In this document: piece by piece, positions 1-11,637 of the stretch
How positions within the stretch are numbered: the first letter of the stretch is position 1
How the letters are laid out: each line of letters begins with the position of its first letter
Assembly (NCBI GenBank): GCA_002197995.1
Contig: NGZR01000002.1
Span: 6,386,001 to 6,450,000, forward strand
Source: Gaeumannomyces sp. JS-464
Lineage: Eukaryota; Ascomycota; Sordariomycetes; Magnaporthales; Magnaporthaceae
Direction: 5' to 3'
DNA length: 64,000 bases
Notes under the pieces: model-generated
What the model was told of the DNA's origin: nothing
Database searches by the model: none
The model's input: only the letters and a program-made list of their open reading frames with translations
Made by a program: the position numbers and the translations under genes

Positions 1-3000
1 CGCTAGCGCCGCTACAAGGGTAGCCGGCCGGGGAAGAGGGGTCGAGCCGTGTGGCCAAAGAGCAGTGGAATGCCGCTCCCTTTTCAACTGGCCCGGGGAC
101 TTTGCACGAGACGCGGGCACGCCGCCGCTTTTGTATGGGGTCGCGGCCTACGTGTGTACCACACAGCCTTCATGACTCGAAGACGAAAAGGAGGCGGGGC
201 CAGACAGACCTTTTCTCTCTCGACGATGACGATGCTGCTGCGACTACCGCGGGAGCATGTCCTATGTAGGTACCTAGCTAGGTAGGTGGTAGGTAGATGT
301 GTAGGCAGGTATGTATTACGGGGCGGCGGCGAGCGAGAGCGCGTGTGCGCGTGGTGGTTGTGGTGGTGGTGGTGGTGGTTGCGCACCATGCACTCAAGCT
401 CAAACAACCGGCTCGGCCGGCCCTTGTGTGGTTGACGAGCACAAGGATGGGGCGGGGAGCCCATCGGCACTGGTCGAGGGAGATTCTATTGGCCCAGGCG
501 GATGCCGTCGTCCATGTCAGGTGAGCGGCAGCCCCAAGGTGCCAACAGCAAACGGCCCCGGGGACATGGGGATGGGGCAGGTCGGGGCCTTTTTGCGGGC
601 TGCGGCGCAGTTTTGGGGGTGGCTTTTGTCCATGTAGCATGTCGTGGGCGGTGGTGGTGGGGGCTTTTTTTTTTCATCTTCTTTTTATTACTATTTAACT
701 ATTTATTCTATGTGATTATTTCTTTGTCTCCCGAACGGCCACGACCTGCATGGCATGGATGACAAAAAGCGGGTGGCCGCTGTATATGCGGCCGTAAATT
801 GCGGCCAGGTCGGGACCTGGCTGGGAAGCATGTCACTTGTGCTATGTGTGTGCGTGCGATTCGGGGAGATGGGTGGATAGAGGGTGGTGCTGTGCCCCTT
901 GGCCGCACGAGAAATGCCGTCCCAAGCACCAGTTACGAATGGGGTGGGAGTGCGTGCTACGTAGGGCAGGTAGGCTGGCTGTAGGCAGGCAGGCAAGGTA
1001 GGCTGGCAGACAGACAGGCAAGGTGTATGCAGCCAACGAACAAGCATGGAAGACACATGCAATGCACGCACGCAGGGCAGCCGGGCCCGCGGGGGGCCGC
1101 GCCAGACCGAAGACTTGGGGCGGCTCTGGCGCGTTTCCAATGCTGCACGACCTGTTTGCTGCTTCCGCCCAGGTTGCACCAGACAGCGGCTGGCCGGGGG
1201 CGCAGGCGGAGAGGGTGGGCGTTGTTGGTCCCTTTTTTGAGCCCCTCAAGACTCACTCATATCTGCACAATCTTACCCCGCCGCCGTCCCTCGGGCAACC
1301 ATGCTGGCATGGACCCAAGCAATGGATGGATGGACAATGACATCAATGATGTATCTGTTGATTTCCACACCTCTTGTCTTGCTTGCCCTAGGTAGGTATC
1401 CGTACCTGCGTGGGGCGGACGAGATCGATGGATTCATGTGTGATGAGGGTCATCTGGTTAGTTTGTCGGTTGACGGGAACCAACAATGGTACTTGCAACT
1501 GCAACTGCAACCGCAACGACGATACCAGTAGCAACCTTGCCGGCGGCGGGCAAAGAGGGGTCAGAGGAGGGGAGGCGTCGGTCTGGCTGATGTGCTCTTT
1601 TTTTTTTTTTTTCTTCAACCCGACAGAATCGGCTGGCTGCCAAGCCTACCTCCACCCTCCCTTTCGGATGGGCCCCGGGCACGGCCGTGGCCTTTCAGAG
1701 GGCGTCTGTTGCCGCCGTCGGGGCATGAAGAGCCCACCTCGACATTTCTGCAGCACGGATGCTTAGCCTCTAGCCAGGATCTTTTTGGACCCGGTCGCAT
1801 CCGCAATGCGCCCTCGCGGCTCGCTCGGGTTGGGGTCCCAACAGCAGTTGGGGAGAGAGAGAGAGAGAGAGGGAAAAAAAGGCTCCGACACCGACCGACC
1901 GACAGACCATGGCCCATGACCCTGTTTCTTGAAACTCACATCAGCACCCCTCCCTCCTCCCAAAATGGACGCCGGCATTAAGCAAGCAAGGGCCACAATG
2001 CGACGCGAGACTTCGGACGACGGGCGCCAGGCAGGCAGCGCGGTGGGCGTCGTTGGGGTTCCGCATTGGGGTGTTGTTGATGATCAATCTCGACGAGAAA
2101 CATTGATTCTGACGGGCGACAGCGACTGGTATCCGTCGCAGAGGGTACGTGCACCCGTCAAACCCATTCAACGCCGCTCCATGCAGCAGCTGCAGCGCAC
2201 AGACTCGATGCATCCGGGTCTGGTCCATGGATTGGGCCCATCAAATCAGGTACCCGACCCACACCTCCATCCCGCCCGCCGGCGGATGGGCCGTGCGCGA
2301 GTGTGTGCTTTGAATTTCCCGTCATGTCGCCTCAATGTGTGCGCTGCTCTCCGTTTTGGTCACCATCCTTGGGGGTCTCTGGGGGGGCTTTCATTTGCGC
2401 CTTGTATTGCATCCTGATGCACGCCGGTATTGCGATCAATGCCCGCGGCAAAGATTTTCGCTGACGATCGACAAGGGCCCGCGCCTTGGCGGAGCTGACC
2501 AGCCCGTCGCAGCCGGGGATTTTGATTTGAGAGATGAGGGACGAGGAGGGGGAAAGAAGGGGAGCCCGCCCGGGCAAAGCTGGGGAGGGTGGCAGGGCAG
2601 TCGCTGGCGTTCTGTTTACCCGTCTGTTTACTACCTCGGCACCTCTCGCTGCTCTTTTCCACCTTGACAGCTTCCCAGGACGGTTAGTTAGCCTTGTCAC
2701 CAAACGACTGTATGGCTGCATACACACGCACAGACTCCACACTCACACACAAACCGGCGGGCAACTCGTCGAGAGGGCCCGGCCTGCATGGATGGACCCA
2801 TGAAAAGGAGCTTCTGGTCGACAGCCTTGGCTTTCATACCCCTACCGGCGTAGCTTCAATGCCAGGGCCCAGTGCTACATATCCTAGAACGCAAACCGCC
2901 AACCGTTACCACATCCGCGCAACCCGCCCAATTTTTCACTAAGCGCTAGGCCGGATCCAGAGAGGAGCAAGCTACTCTGCTCGGCAGGATTGGTCCTTCG

Positions 3001-6000
3001 GAACCATGTAGACGATTTTTTTTTTCTCTCTCCCTCCTCCATTCTCTGTTTGGCATGGTTCGAGCAGCGCTCCTAAACCTAAGCGGCCGTAGCCGGTGTA
3101 TGGATCTTGTGCTATGTGCGCCGAACGCGATGGGCTGCAGCCTCCGAAACATGGAAAGAAGCGCGCCCTTCTCCAAAGTTCCATGCCAGCAGCGAGGCGG
3201 AGAATGAGAGAAAACAGCAGCGCTGCCTGGGCAACTCGTCGGCCCTGATAATCGGCCGGCACCGATCAGCAAGATTTCATGACCTTGCCAGGTACCAATC
3301 GAGATGCAACCAACCCCTGGGGGCCCCGTTCGACGCGACGTACGTATGCACAAAGTTAGGTATGTGCATCCCATCCCTACCTGGCATGTCTGCCCAACCG
3401 GGTCTGCGAAGGGAGAGGGAGGAGACGGGGAACCTTGCTTGGCCGCCCCTGAAGGCAAGCTTTTCCCGGACGGGGCTCGCAAATCAAACCCTGAGATATT
3501 GATGTATTCTCCCTTGCCTGCCGGACCTGCTCGGGTGCGCGGCAAGGCGGCTGGATATGGGGCAATAAACAGGCCTGCCTGGGTGGTAATGCACAGGCCA
3601 GAACTGACAGATGGGGGTGTGCATATTGTGTAGGTATGTGCCTGCCTACACAGTAATCGACGGTTGTCACATATGAGATGTGGGATATTTATTCCTCTTC
3701 CGTATCTTCCGCGTATAAGTCGAGTTGTGTGCCAAGCGCGCAAAATTGGCAAGTCTCGGGGATATCAAAAGAAATGAAATCAAAGCGGGCAAACGGAAAG
3801 CAAAGGTAGAAAAAAAAGGAAGACAGGAGAAACAAGAAAACGTCTGCACCCTGTCTGCATCGTTGATCGCCGACCTGAGAGCATCAGCGCTGCGGTACGG
3901 TCCAGCCCGCGCATTCGCCCGCAAGTTGTTGGTTTAGATCCGCGTGCTTTTTAGTGATGTTTATTTTTATTTTTGCTTTCCTTGGCTCCTCCTTTAATTT
4001 TCCTTTCACGGGTTTTTTGTTTTTTCGTTCCTATCAGTCACGAGGACCTATGGTCAACGGGTTAGTCTGGCTGTAAATTCCTATCGACATGCGTGGTACC
4101 TTTTTCTTCTTTTCTGCCGATATCATTATGCTTGTTTGTTCCTCTTGAATGTTTCAGGGAGAGGGACGTGGATGACGGTGAACTCGCCGTCTGCCGAGGC
4201 AAGGCTTGCTTGTATCGACCCCAATTCCATCACTGTGGAGCCGGCGCCGCCAATCGAGCATAGGCGGGGCGGGAGAGGGACAGGCCAGAGGGGACGGTTC
4301 GTGTGTTGTTGATGTGGTGGATGTTCGGAAGAGGCACAGCGCATGGAGTGCAGCCCGCAGCAGCACAGGGGCGGCGCCGCACCCCTTCCCCTTGTCCCCT
4401 GGTCCCTTCTCGCTCACCACGCTCTCGCCACGCAGCCGGCCCAGCGGCCAGCAGCAAGCAGCAAGCAGCAAAGCAATGCAGGTGGCCCTGCTGTCTGTGC
4501 CTTTTTTTCTCGTTTTTTTTTTTTTTTTTTTTTCTATCGGCCTGTGCTCCCCCATTATCGTGGGGCTAACCGCCTCTCCATCCATGTACATATGTAAACA
4601 CGGGGGTTGCTAAGAGGCGAAGCCAAGGGACAGGCCCGCATGTTGCTCGGGAGCTGGTCCGTGTGCATTGACTTGATTTGGACGCCGCACACATGCGCCC
4701 CCAGCCGGCGGTAGCAACGACCACCGCCTGGTAGCATCGAGGGCGGGCAGACATGCACATCTCATTTGATTTGGGCTGTGAAATCCAATGAGCTGTTTTT
4801 GTCATTCCATCAACCTGGAACCCAGAAACGTCCGTATCCCACATGGACGATGGCCAGTCACAAGGGTATCTCTGGCTCCAGCTGCCAGGCACCTGAAGCA
4901 GCTAGATACAGATCATCTCGTCCTGGTCGAGGACGGCTAGTAGGTTCTTAATGGGGAACTGGCTTGACCCGCCTGAGGCTGTTCTGGCAGGTCTCCGGTC
5001 CGAGTGGCAGCCGTGGCTGAAGGGCGCCATGGGAGAAAGCTTGCGCCGTCTATCGCATCTCGCATTTTCCCACGCTTGACCTTAGCGCCTTTCCTCTTCT
5101 GTCAGCCGCCTTCTTTTTGCTCGTGGCTTGCTCGACCCCCCCATTCCAATCCCTCGTTCACGGGCTGACTACCCGGACATATCGCCGAGCGTGTGCTGAC
5201 TGGCTCGCGCGTCACATCAAGTGAGTGCTAATGGTAGACGGTGGGGGATCGCAGGGTTGCGTGCCAGGAGGAGCAAAACACAGGGCCGAATCAGCAAAAC
5301 GAGAGTAAAAATAACAATCAATAATCGTGGAGAGAAGACGACTATCTTCGATGGGTGCTGAATGGATCGGATGACGGTCCTCTCGGCTGACCCTGCCCCT
5401 TGTCGGCCTCTGCTCATTGGCCTTTCCCCTTGGCTCTCTTCCTTTTTTCTCCTTTTCTCTCCCTCTGCTCCCATCCCAATGAGGCCACCGCGACTCAGCC
5501 CAGCATGGACGCGCAAGGCCGGCATCCCCGGCAAGCCTTACTGCCCTGGCAAAATATCGCCGTCTGCGGCCGCTGGCGTGCGGAGAGAGTTGTCGCATGG
5601 AGATGGAAGGGGGAGAAGGGGCGTTCTGATGGCCGCCGTCGCGAGCATGCATGGCCTTTTTTGGCCCGAGAGCCCCACTCCTCCCAACGCCAGCCAACGG
5701 CTGGCCTCCTCCATGCTCGGGGTACTTTGCGGCAGGTACATCCATGACCTCTAGAGGAGTGGTCCCGTCTTTCTTGCCGCGACCTGCCTGGGGCACCACC
5801 CAGCCGAGGGCACCTCCCAGCCCAGGGCGAGGAAGGAACGACCACCATGTGTTCTTGCCCCTGTCAGATGGCACCAGGCGGCGTCCTTGACTCCATCCAA
5901 GGGTCGGCTCGGCCTACTGCATCATTTCCCTCAGAGGGCAAGAGTGTTTTTTCTCGGAGTCCCGGAGACCAGCGCCAGCCCAGCCCACCAGCACAGGCCA

Positions 6001-7470
6001 CAATGCGACTTGAGCAGGGGCGCAACAAGCACCAGGCTCCAAGCCAGCCGGTGTGTGTCGTCGCTCCACCGTGAGGGTGTGGGCAGGGCCTGCCTCGGTG
6101 CTCCAGACCATCAATCAGTCGGCGGCCATGGTCACACCAACGAGCGTGCAGTTCGTCGCCCATTGCCAGGCCCCGCCCTCGTGGTCCTGCCTGCGATGGC
6201 CGCCTCCATCGGCGCCGTCGTGGTCGTTTAGATCTTTGTCGCCCTCATCTGGACCTACCCCGAGGCACCTAGGATCGGTGGTAGGCACCCCTATCTGGGT
6301 CTAGGTGCCGACCTCCGCGGCTTGCCTAAGTTCTCCATCATCCGGCTTTTTCCTCGAGCTGCCTCTCTTTTCCCATATTGTCTTCGTTTCTCTGCTTCTT
6401 CCTACTCTGGCGGACGACAGCTCGTCCCCCACTAGCCAAGAAGAAAAAAAAAAAATACAAAAAGAACCCACCTCGTGCTCTGTCACCTCCAGCGGTCTTC
6501 CTGACCCCAAAATCCGACAGCACCCAACCCTTACTGACCCGTGTTATTGAGTGGTGTGCGAAAGAGAGTGTGTGAAGGTCCAGTGTCCAATCCGGTGGCT
6601 GCTTTGCTCCATCCCTGCCATGCCCTTGACCCCTGCCCGGTACCTTATCCTGTGTACCTAGCAGGGGATCACACACTCGCACACCCCCCCTCGCTCGCTT
6701 TCTCTCGTCCTGCCCCCTCTCCTTCCAAGTGGGAGCATGTCGTCTGCCATCCCAGCGTCTCTCAACCCTCGTCGGGTACTTAGGTCCCATGTTAGGCACG
6801 CCTGGGCTTTGCGTCCGCCGTCGACAGCCTCCCTCGGGCCACCACCCTCCACATGCCTGCTCGCCGTGCGTGGGATTTATCATCTCGAGGGGTCCCGCCT
6901 TGCCCAGTATCCCGAGTCTGCATTGCGGCGTCTGTTCCATGCAGCTGACCTCTTCATCGGTCGAATCGAGGCTCTTTTCCGCATGCCGCCGTGGTAGATA
7001 TTCGATATCGACACACATCCCGCGTGGCCCTTCTTCCTGCTTGTTGCTCACCTGCCTGCACCTGATACCCCTTGGCCCAGCCCGAACGTCCCCTCCATCT
7101 CGACTTGCTGCTGCCACACGGCCCGAGTAAACGGACAGACCATCTGCATGCGCCGCGGCTATGGTCTGCCCTGCCGCCCGTCTGCGCCGCCAACAAGTGA
7201 TACAACTAAACCACCGCGACCCGATCGGCCGTAGCCAGGCTTCTGCACCCATATAATCCCGGACACTGGCACACGCCTCGCTGCAACTAGGACGGAGTGG
7301 ACGGACTGAAGGAGGCCCCGCGCACGCGAAGCCGCGCGCGCGCGCAAGGCACTCTGCCCCTTCGCCCGTCAGGTTCCCGGCCTCGACTGTTGGAGAGCGA
7401 GCTTGGTCCGGAGACGTGAACGCAAATCTGGTTGTCCTCTCTCCGCCGGCGGCTTCTGTCACTGCGCATT
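1..7470. other. Gene-poor 7.5 kb region upstream of the CENP-B-type gene
   Basis: No open reading frame here looks like a conserved protein on either strand; the long ones are GC-driven, of low complexity, and run through homopolymer tracts. The visible content is simple sequence: a GGT/GTT tract near 351-382, imperfect GGCA/GGTA repeats at about 958-1024, a GA tract near 1855-1872, and T or A runs at 1592-1612, 4513-4533 and 6445-6455. From about 5900 to 7470 the plus strand is rich in C and T, as fungal promoters and long 5' leaders often are. I infer that part of it is the promoter and untranslated leader of the gene starting at 7471. A non-coding RNA cannot be excluded. Confidence 0.6.
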
Positions 7471-9582
7471 ATGCACCACCAGGTTATTGGGACCACCGGC
7501 ATGTCGCCCGAGGGACACATCTCCCCGGACCACAACGGGTTCGGCGGTGGTGGCTCCAGCTCCGGAACTGGCCAACACTGGGTGGACATGTCGCCGTATA
7601 CTCAGTCGGCGCCCATGCCTGACTATAGCACTGGCTATGCCTTCGGCCTGGGTTCCATGCCCCATGCGTTGCCGTCCGAGTCTATCGCGAACCGGATGCC
7701 TCCCCTCCGTTGCCGCCACCGCCTCGCCCGGTCCAGCACCAGCACCAGCACCAGCACCAGCACCAGCATCCACACCAGAATCAGGGCCACCCGCATCTTC
7801 ACCCACTAATCATGCCGTCGAATCCGACCTGGCCGAGTCAACTGACGAATCCAGGCAGCCTGGCCCAGCCTACGAGCTACTCAGCACCTCCTGTCACCAT
7901 GCCACCGCCCCTCGGGGTCCAGCTGAAGACATCAAAGGTGCCAACGTCACATACCCCTACGACGCCCCGAAAGACGCTCAACAACGAAATTCGCCGGGAA
8001 ATGTGCAAATTTGCCGAGGAGAATCCCCTCCTAAAACAAACTGAGATAGGGAGTCGATTTGGTGTAGAGCGAAGGTTGGTTTGAGTTTTTGTTTCTACCC
8101 TTCCCATGGCCGGAAGCCACGCCCCTTCTCTTCTTCATTTATTGTTTAGCCACGTGCTGCTCTACCTCGCGGCGGCGTCTCCTTGTTATTCATACTCGCT
8201 TTTCCCCTCCTTGACCGCGGCCGACGGAAGTGAAATATGTCAAGGGATATTATTGTTGGCTATCAGCCCTCCCACACATGGCTGCGAAAGTCTCCTAACT
8301 CGTTCCTCCATTTAGCACCGTCTCCAAGGTTCTGCGCAACAAGGACAAGTACCTGAACCCTGATGATCGAGCCGAGTCACCAATCAAGCGGACCTTCAAG
8401 GGGAAGTCGGCCGACGTCGAGAAGGCACTCATCAACTGGTTTCGCAATACTGTGTCGCGGGGAGCGCCCGTGACTGACCAGGATATCAGGAATCAGGCCC
8501 GCTTCTTTTCGCAGACGGTCGCGGGCTCGTCCGATGGCCTGCTTAAACAGTTGTCGACCTCGGCGGGCCTCAAGTTGTTCAAACAGAAGAACGGGATGAC
8601 GGGCGGGCCGAAACTGCTACGGAGAGCCTCTGAAACCAACATCCCTCACAGCGCAGCGACTACTGGCCTAGGCCTGAGCGGTATGACCTCAATGTCCCCG
8701 GCGTCTCCGCATCCTACCGCCAGCCGTCGCCACTCTCGGCCAACCCCGGAAAGAGTGATTGACGAGGAAGGTGGCGGCAGCAGTCTCATGGACTTTACCT
8801 CGGATAGTGGTTCGTACAGCCTACGCGTCCAGCTGCTTTCTGCACACTTCTCACACTGGATCTCGTCAACCAAGCTCTCTTTTCCACTAACATAGCACAC
8901 CGCGGCAGACATGCGCCCAACGACATTCACCTTCTCGCCAGACCCGAATTCTGGCGGTGGTTTCCTAACCGATCCTGCTAGGGGCGAGATGCCGGGCAGC
9001 TCCAACTTTCAGCGGCCGCGGAGCCAGACATTCCCGACGCTCGATATCGAGCTGATAAATCAGCCGTCACAGGCGGAGGACCCGCTTTCTCCTAAATACA
9101 ACGCCGTTTCGACGGGCCCGTCGTCAGCACTCGAGTCCCCGATGAATGAGATACTGGCCCAGCCGTTTGCCATCGATACGACCGTGGCCTCCCCGCACCT
9201 CCACCGGAGTAGCAGCAATAGCAGCCTTGCCCAGCGCGCTAGCAGTACTCCGGTAGGAAACGGAACCGCCCCGACCCCGACGACCGGGTCCTCGCCCAAC
9301 TCGCCAACGCAGGAGGATGCTCGGAGAGCGGCCGACACGCTGCTCTCTTTCATCCAGCAGAATGTCGGGTCTCTGATTGACCACAACGACTACAACTACG
9401 TTGTGCGCCTGACCGAGAAGCTACGTCTGCACCAATCCCAGATGGCCAAGTCCAGCACGCCGCAGGCCATGATGGGGGGCCTCTCGCGCATACCGGAGGG
9501 CGAGATTGAGATGACGAGCGCGCCGCCAGTCTCAATGTCCATGAGCACGGTCAAGATGGAGCCGACGACTATGGCTACATGA
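7471..9582 (+). CDS. CENP-B/Tc5-type helix-turn-helix DNA-binding protein
   Basis: Three exons (7471-8074, 8316-8809, 8909-9582) give about 590 residues once one missing C is allowed for in the run at 7702-7705. The first intron splits a helix-turn-helix: the exon 1 end reads EIGSRFGVER and joins STVSKVLRNKDKYL. This is followed by a second helical unit (KSADVEKALINWF, then VTDQDIRNQARFF) typical of the CENP-B/Tc5 transposase DNA-binding region. No DDE nuclease domain follows; the rest is Ser/Pro/Thr-rich. The N-terminal part carries an alternating Gln-His tract from a CAGCAC repeat. The second intron (8810-8908) has a CTAAC branch site. Nuclear and DNA-binding by inference. The HTH is clear; the target and role are unknown. 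The start chosen is the first Met of a conserved-looking N-terminus; an in-frame upstream start at 7432 is possible. Confidence 0.78.
7733..7767 (+). repeat. CAGCAC hexamer repeat coding for Gln-His
   Basis: About five to six tandem CAGCAC units inside exon 1 of the CENP-B-type gene. In the correct frame they encode alternating Gln and His. In the frame continuous with the start codon they would encode Ser-Thr, which is one reason to place a one-base frame break just upstream. Confidence 0.8.
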
Positions 9583-11312
9583 CCAAAGGGTATCGCCTAC
9601 AGCTTCTTGCCCCTTGACCAGCACAGCCAACGAGGGACGTAAAAGTCCTTTCCTGGCTGCACAACCGACACGATACCATTTGCATTTTTGCCCTTTGTTT
9701 CAATGTTTTTATTGATTTTTATTTTTATTTTTGCTCATTGCATCACCGCCAAGCTTCTCTTCTAATACACCCAATACATCCGGGCGCCGATGGCACCACG
9801 ATACATAGACGCTCACGCATATACCCCCACCCCTCATATCGAAGCGACTCTGGCCAGACTTATTCCCACTGGAGTTTTATTTCCTTGGGTAGTCAACCTC
9901 CCGCATCATTCTCGGGCAAGAGTTCCTCCGCTCACGCGAATCCGCTGTCCTAACACCAAAGCATCTTTATTTATTTATACCTGCTGCCGGTTTTTGCTAC
10001 ATTTTCAAGCATTTACTTGTCTCTTTGCTCGGCCGCTTCTTTTCTGACAGTCACTTTGCTCCGTTGTTGTATTTTCCTCTCATACAAACTTTTGCCTAGT
10101 GCTGTCACATGCTGATTTCTTGGACCTCATCCTTTTATCCCCGTTCTTATTTGCGCTGTTTTTCTCGTGGCGGGCAATCGCCAGGGCAAAAATACCGCCG
10201 AGCTGCACATCATGTTCTGCCATGTCGTGCTTGGAATGGGAGGATGCGACAACACACGGATAAGAGAGATCTTGGCGCCTCAGGGCTTTTAAATGTCGTT
10301 GGTTGGATGGTATTCACTCGGGTATTTGCTTGGGTCGAGGCATAAAGAGTGGGTGGATAAGCTCGTGACTCGGAGAAACCGGGTTGGAATACAAACATTG
10401 TCGGCGCCAATTTCCCCTACCTATCCCACAAGCGGTGAAAAAGTTGGAGCTGTGCCACTGGCTTTCTTTCTTTTTTTTTTCTTTTCTTCTCCCTCTCGGA
10501 AAGTCACCTTGGCCCCCTGGGGGTGCGGGCAAAGCCCGGTGTCCTCAAATCCAGTCGCTCGCCGCCTCGGGCTATTGCAGGGGACTGGGTTGAAACCAGA
10601 GCACCACCCAACGCCGCAGGCGAGTGCAGCTGCCCCTCCTCGCGGCGGTGTGCTCCCTTGGTTATGGGGCAGTGGTGAGGAAAGGCCGTCCAACCAACAA
10701 AGAGGCAGAGCAGCAGCAAGCACTTGGCGACGGTGCCTGGGTTTGGCACGGCCTCCCCCATGAGACCCACCGGCGATTTATTTCATCTATGTACGACCAG
10801 CCCACCGAAACCCTCAGCCGCCGGATCCCTCTGGATCGAGGACGGAGCCCCCTGCGACATTTCCCGCCGGGCCCGCAGCTGGGTGGGCGGGCAGGCATGC
10901 CACTGACCTGCCTCTGTTTTCATTGACGCTGTCATGATGCATGCAGGATAGCCCAATAAAAGACTGCGGAAGACACGAGACCCCCGCTGAGCGGGGTTGG
11001 TTCGAGGGCAAGCAGTGGGGAAGGGTGAGAGCGATTATTATCAGAGTCCCTCTGGCGGCTGGTCTCTGGAAGCTGAGAATTTTACTTGCTGAAGACGACT
11101 TGCCGAGAAACCAAAATCCCCCACGGAGGGGGGGGGATTATAGTGGGTAAGGCCAATAGCAAGAAGGAAAAAAAAAAAAAGGATCTTGCGTCATGTGAGA
11201 TTCCGAGAGTGATGGGTCAACTTGACGACATGGCGGCCGCGGTTGAGGCCGCATAGCCGTGCGCAACTTGACGGGGCGTGCCTTTTTTTGTCGACGACCG
11301 GCTAGCTAGGTG
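9583..11312. other. Intergenic, between two convergent 3' ends
   Basis: This stretch separates the plus-strand CENP-B-type gene from the minus-strand PXA gene, so it should hold both 3' untranslated regions. T-rich sequence follows the first stop codon (about 9690-9735). A run of T lies at 10472-10481, a short G run near 11131 and an A run at 11169-11181. I see no coding region. Confidence 0.6.
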
Positions 11313-11599
11313 CTAGCTCAGTCTCTCGGCCCAGAGGTCGATAACGCCGCGGTCGGCCAGTTCGGGCATCAGGCGGACGAGCAGCAGCTCGAGGGCGCCA
11401 TACATGAGGTGCTTGTTGCAGTAGACGTCGCCAAAGACGTCGAGGATCCCCGACTCGATCTCGGTCACGATTCGCTCGTCGTCGACCCAGCCGCCAGGGG
11501 TGGCAGCGGGGGGTCCACCGGCGGTGGCCCCGGCGCTGCTAGTGCTCATATGATCAGCAGCAGAGTCGCTAGCGCCGGTGAGATTAGACGCAGGCTGCC

Positions 11600-11637
<38 letters not shown>

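Noticed and set aside
2946..3752. 268-codon open frame on the minus strand
   Set aside because: No domain, signal peptide or composition typical of fungal proteins; no splice structure that extends it.
6338..7462. 374-codon open frame on the minus strand
   Set aside because: Runs through a homopolymer Phe/Lys-type tract, has no recognisable motif, and is antisense to what looks like the leader of the CENP-B-type gene. GC-rich DNA produces such frames by chance.
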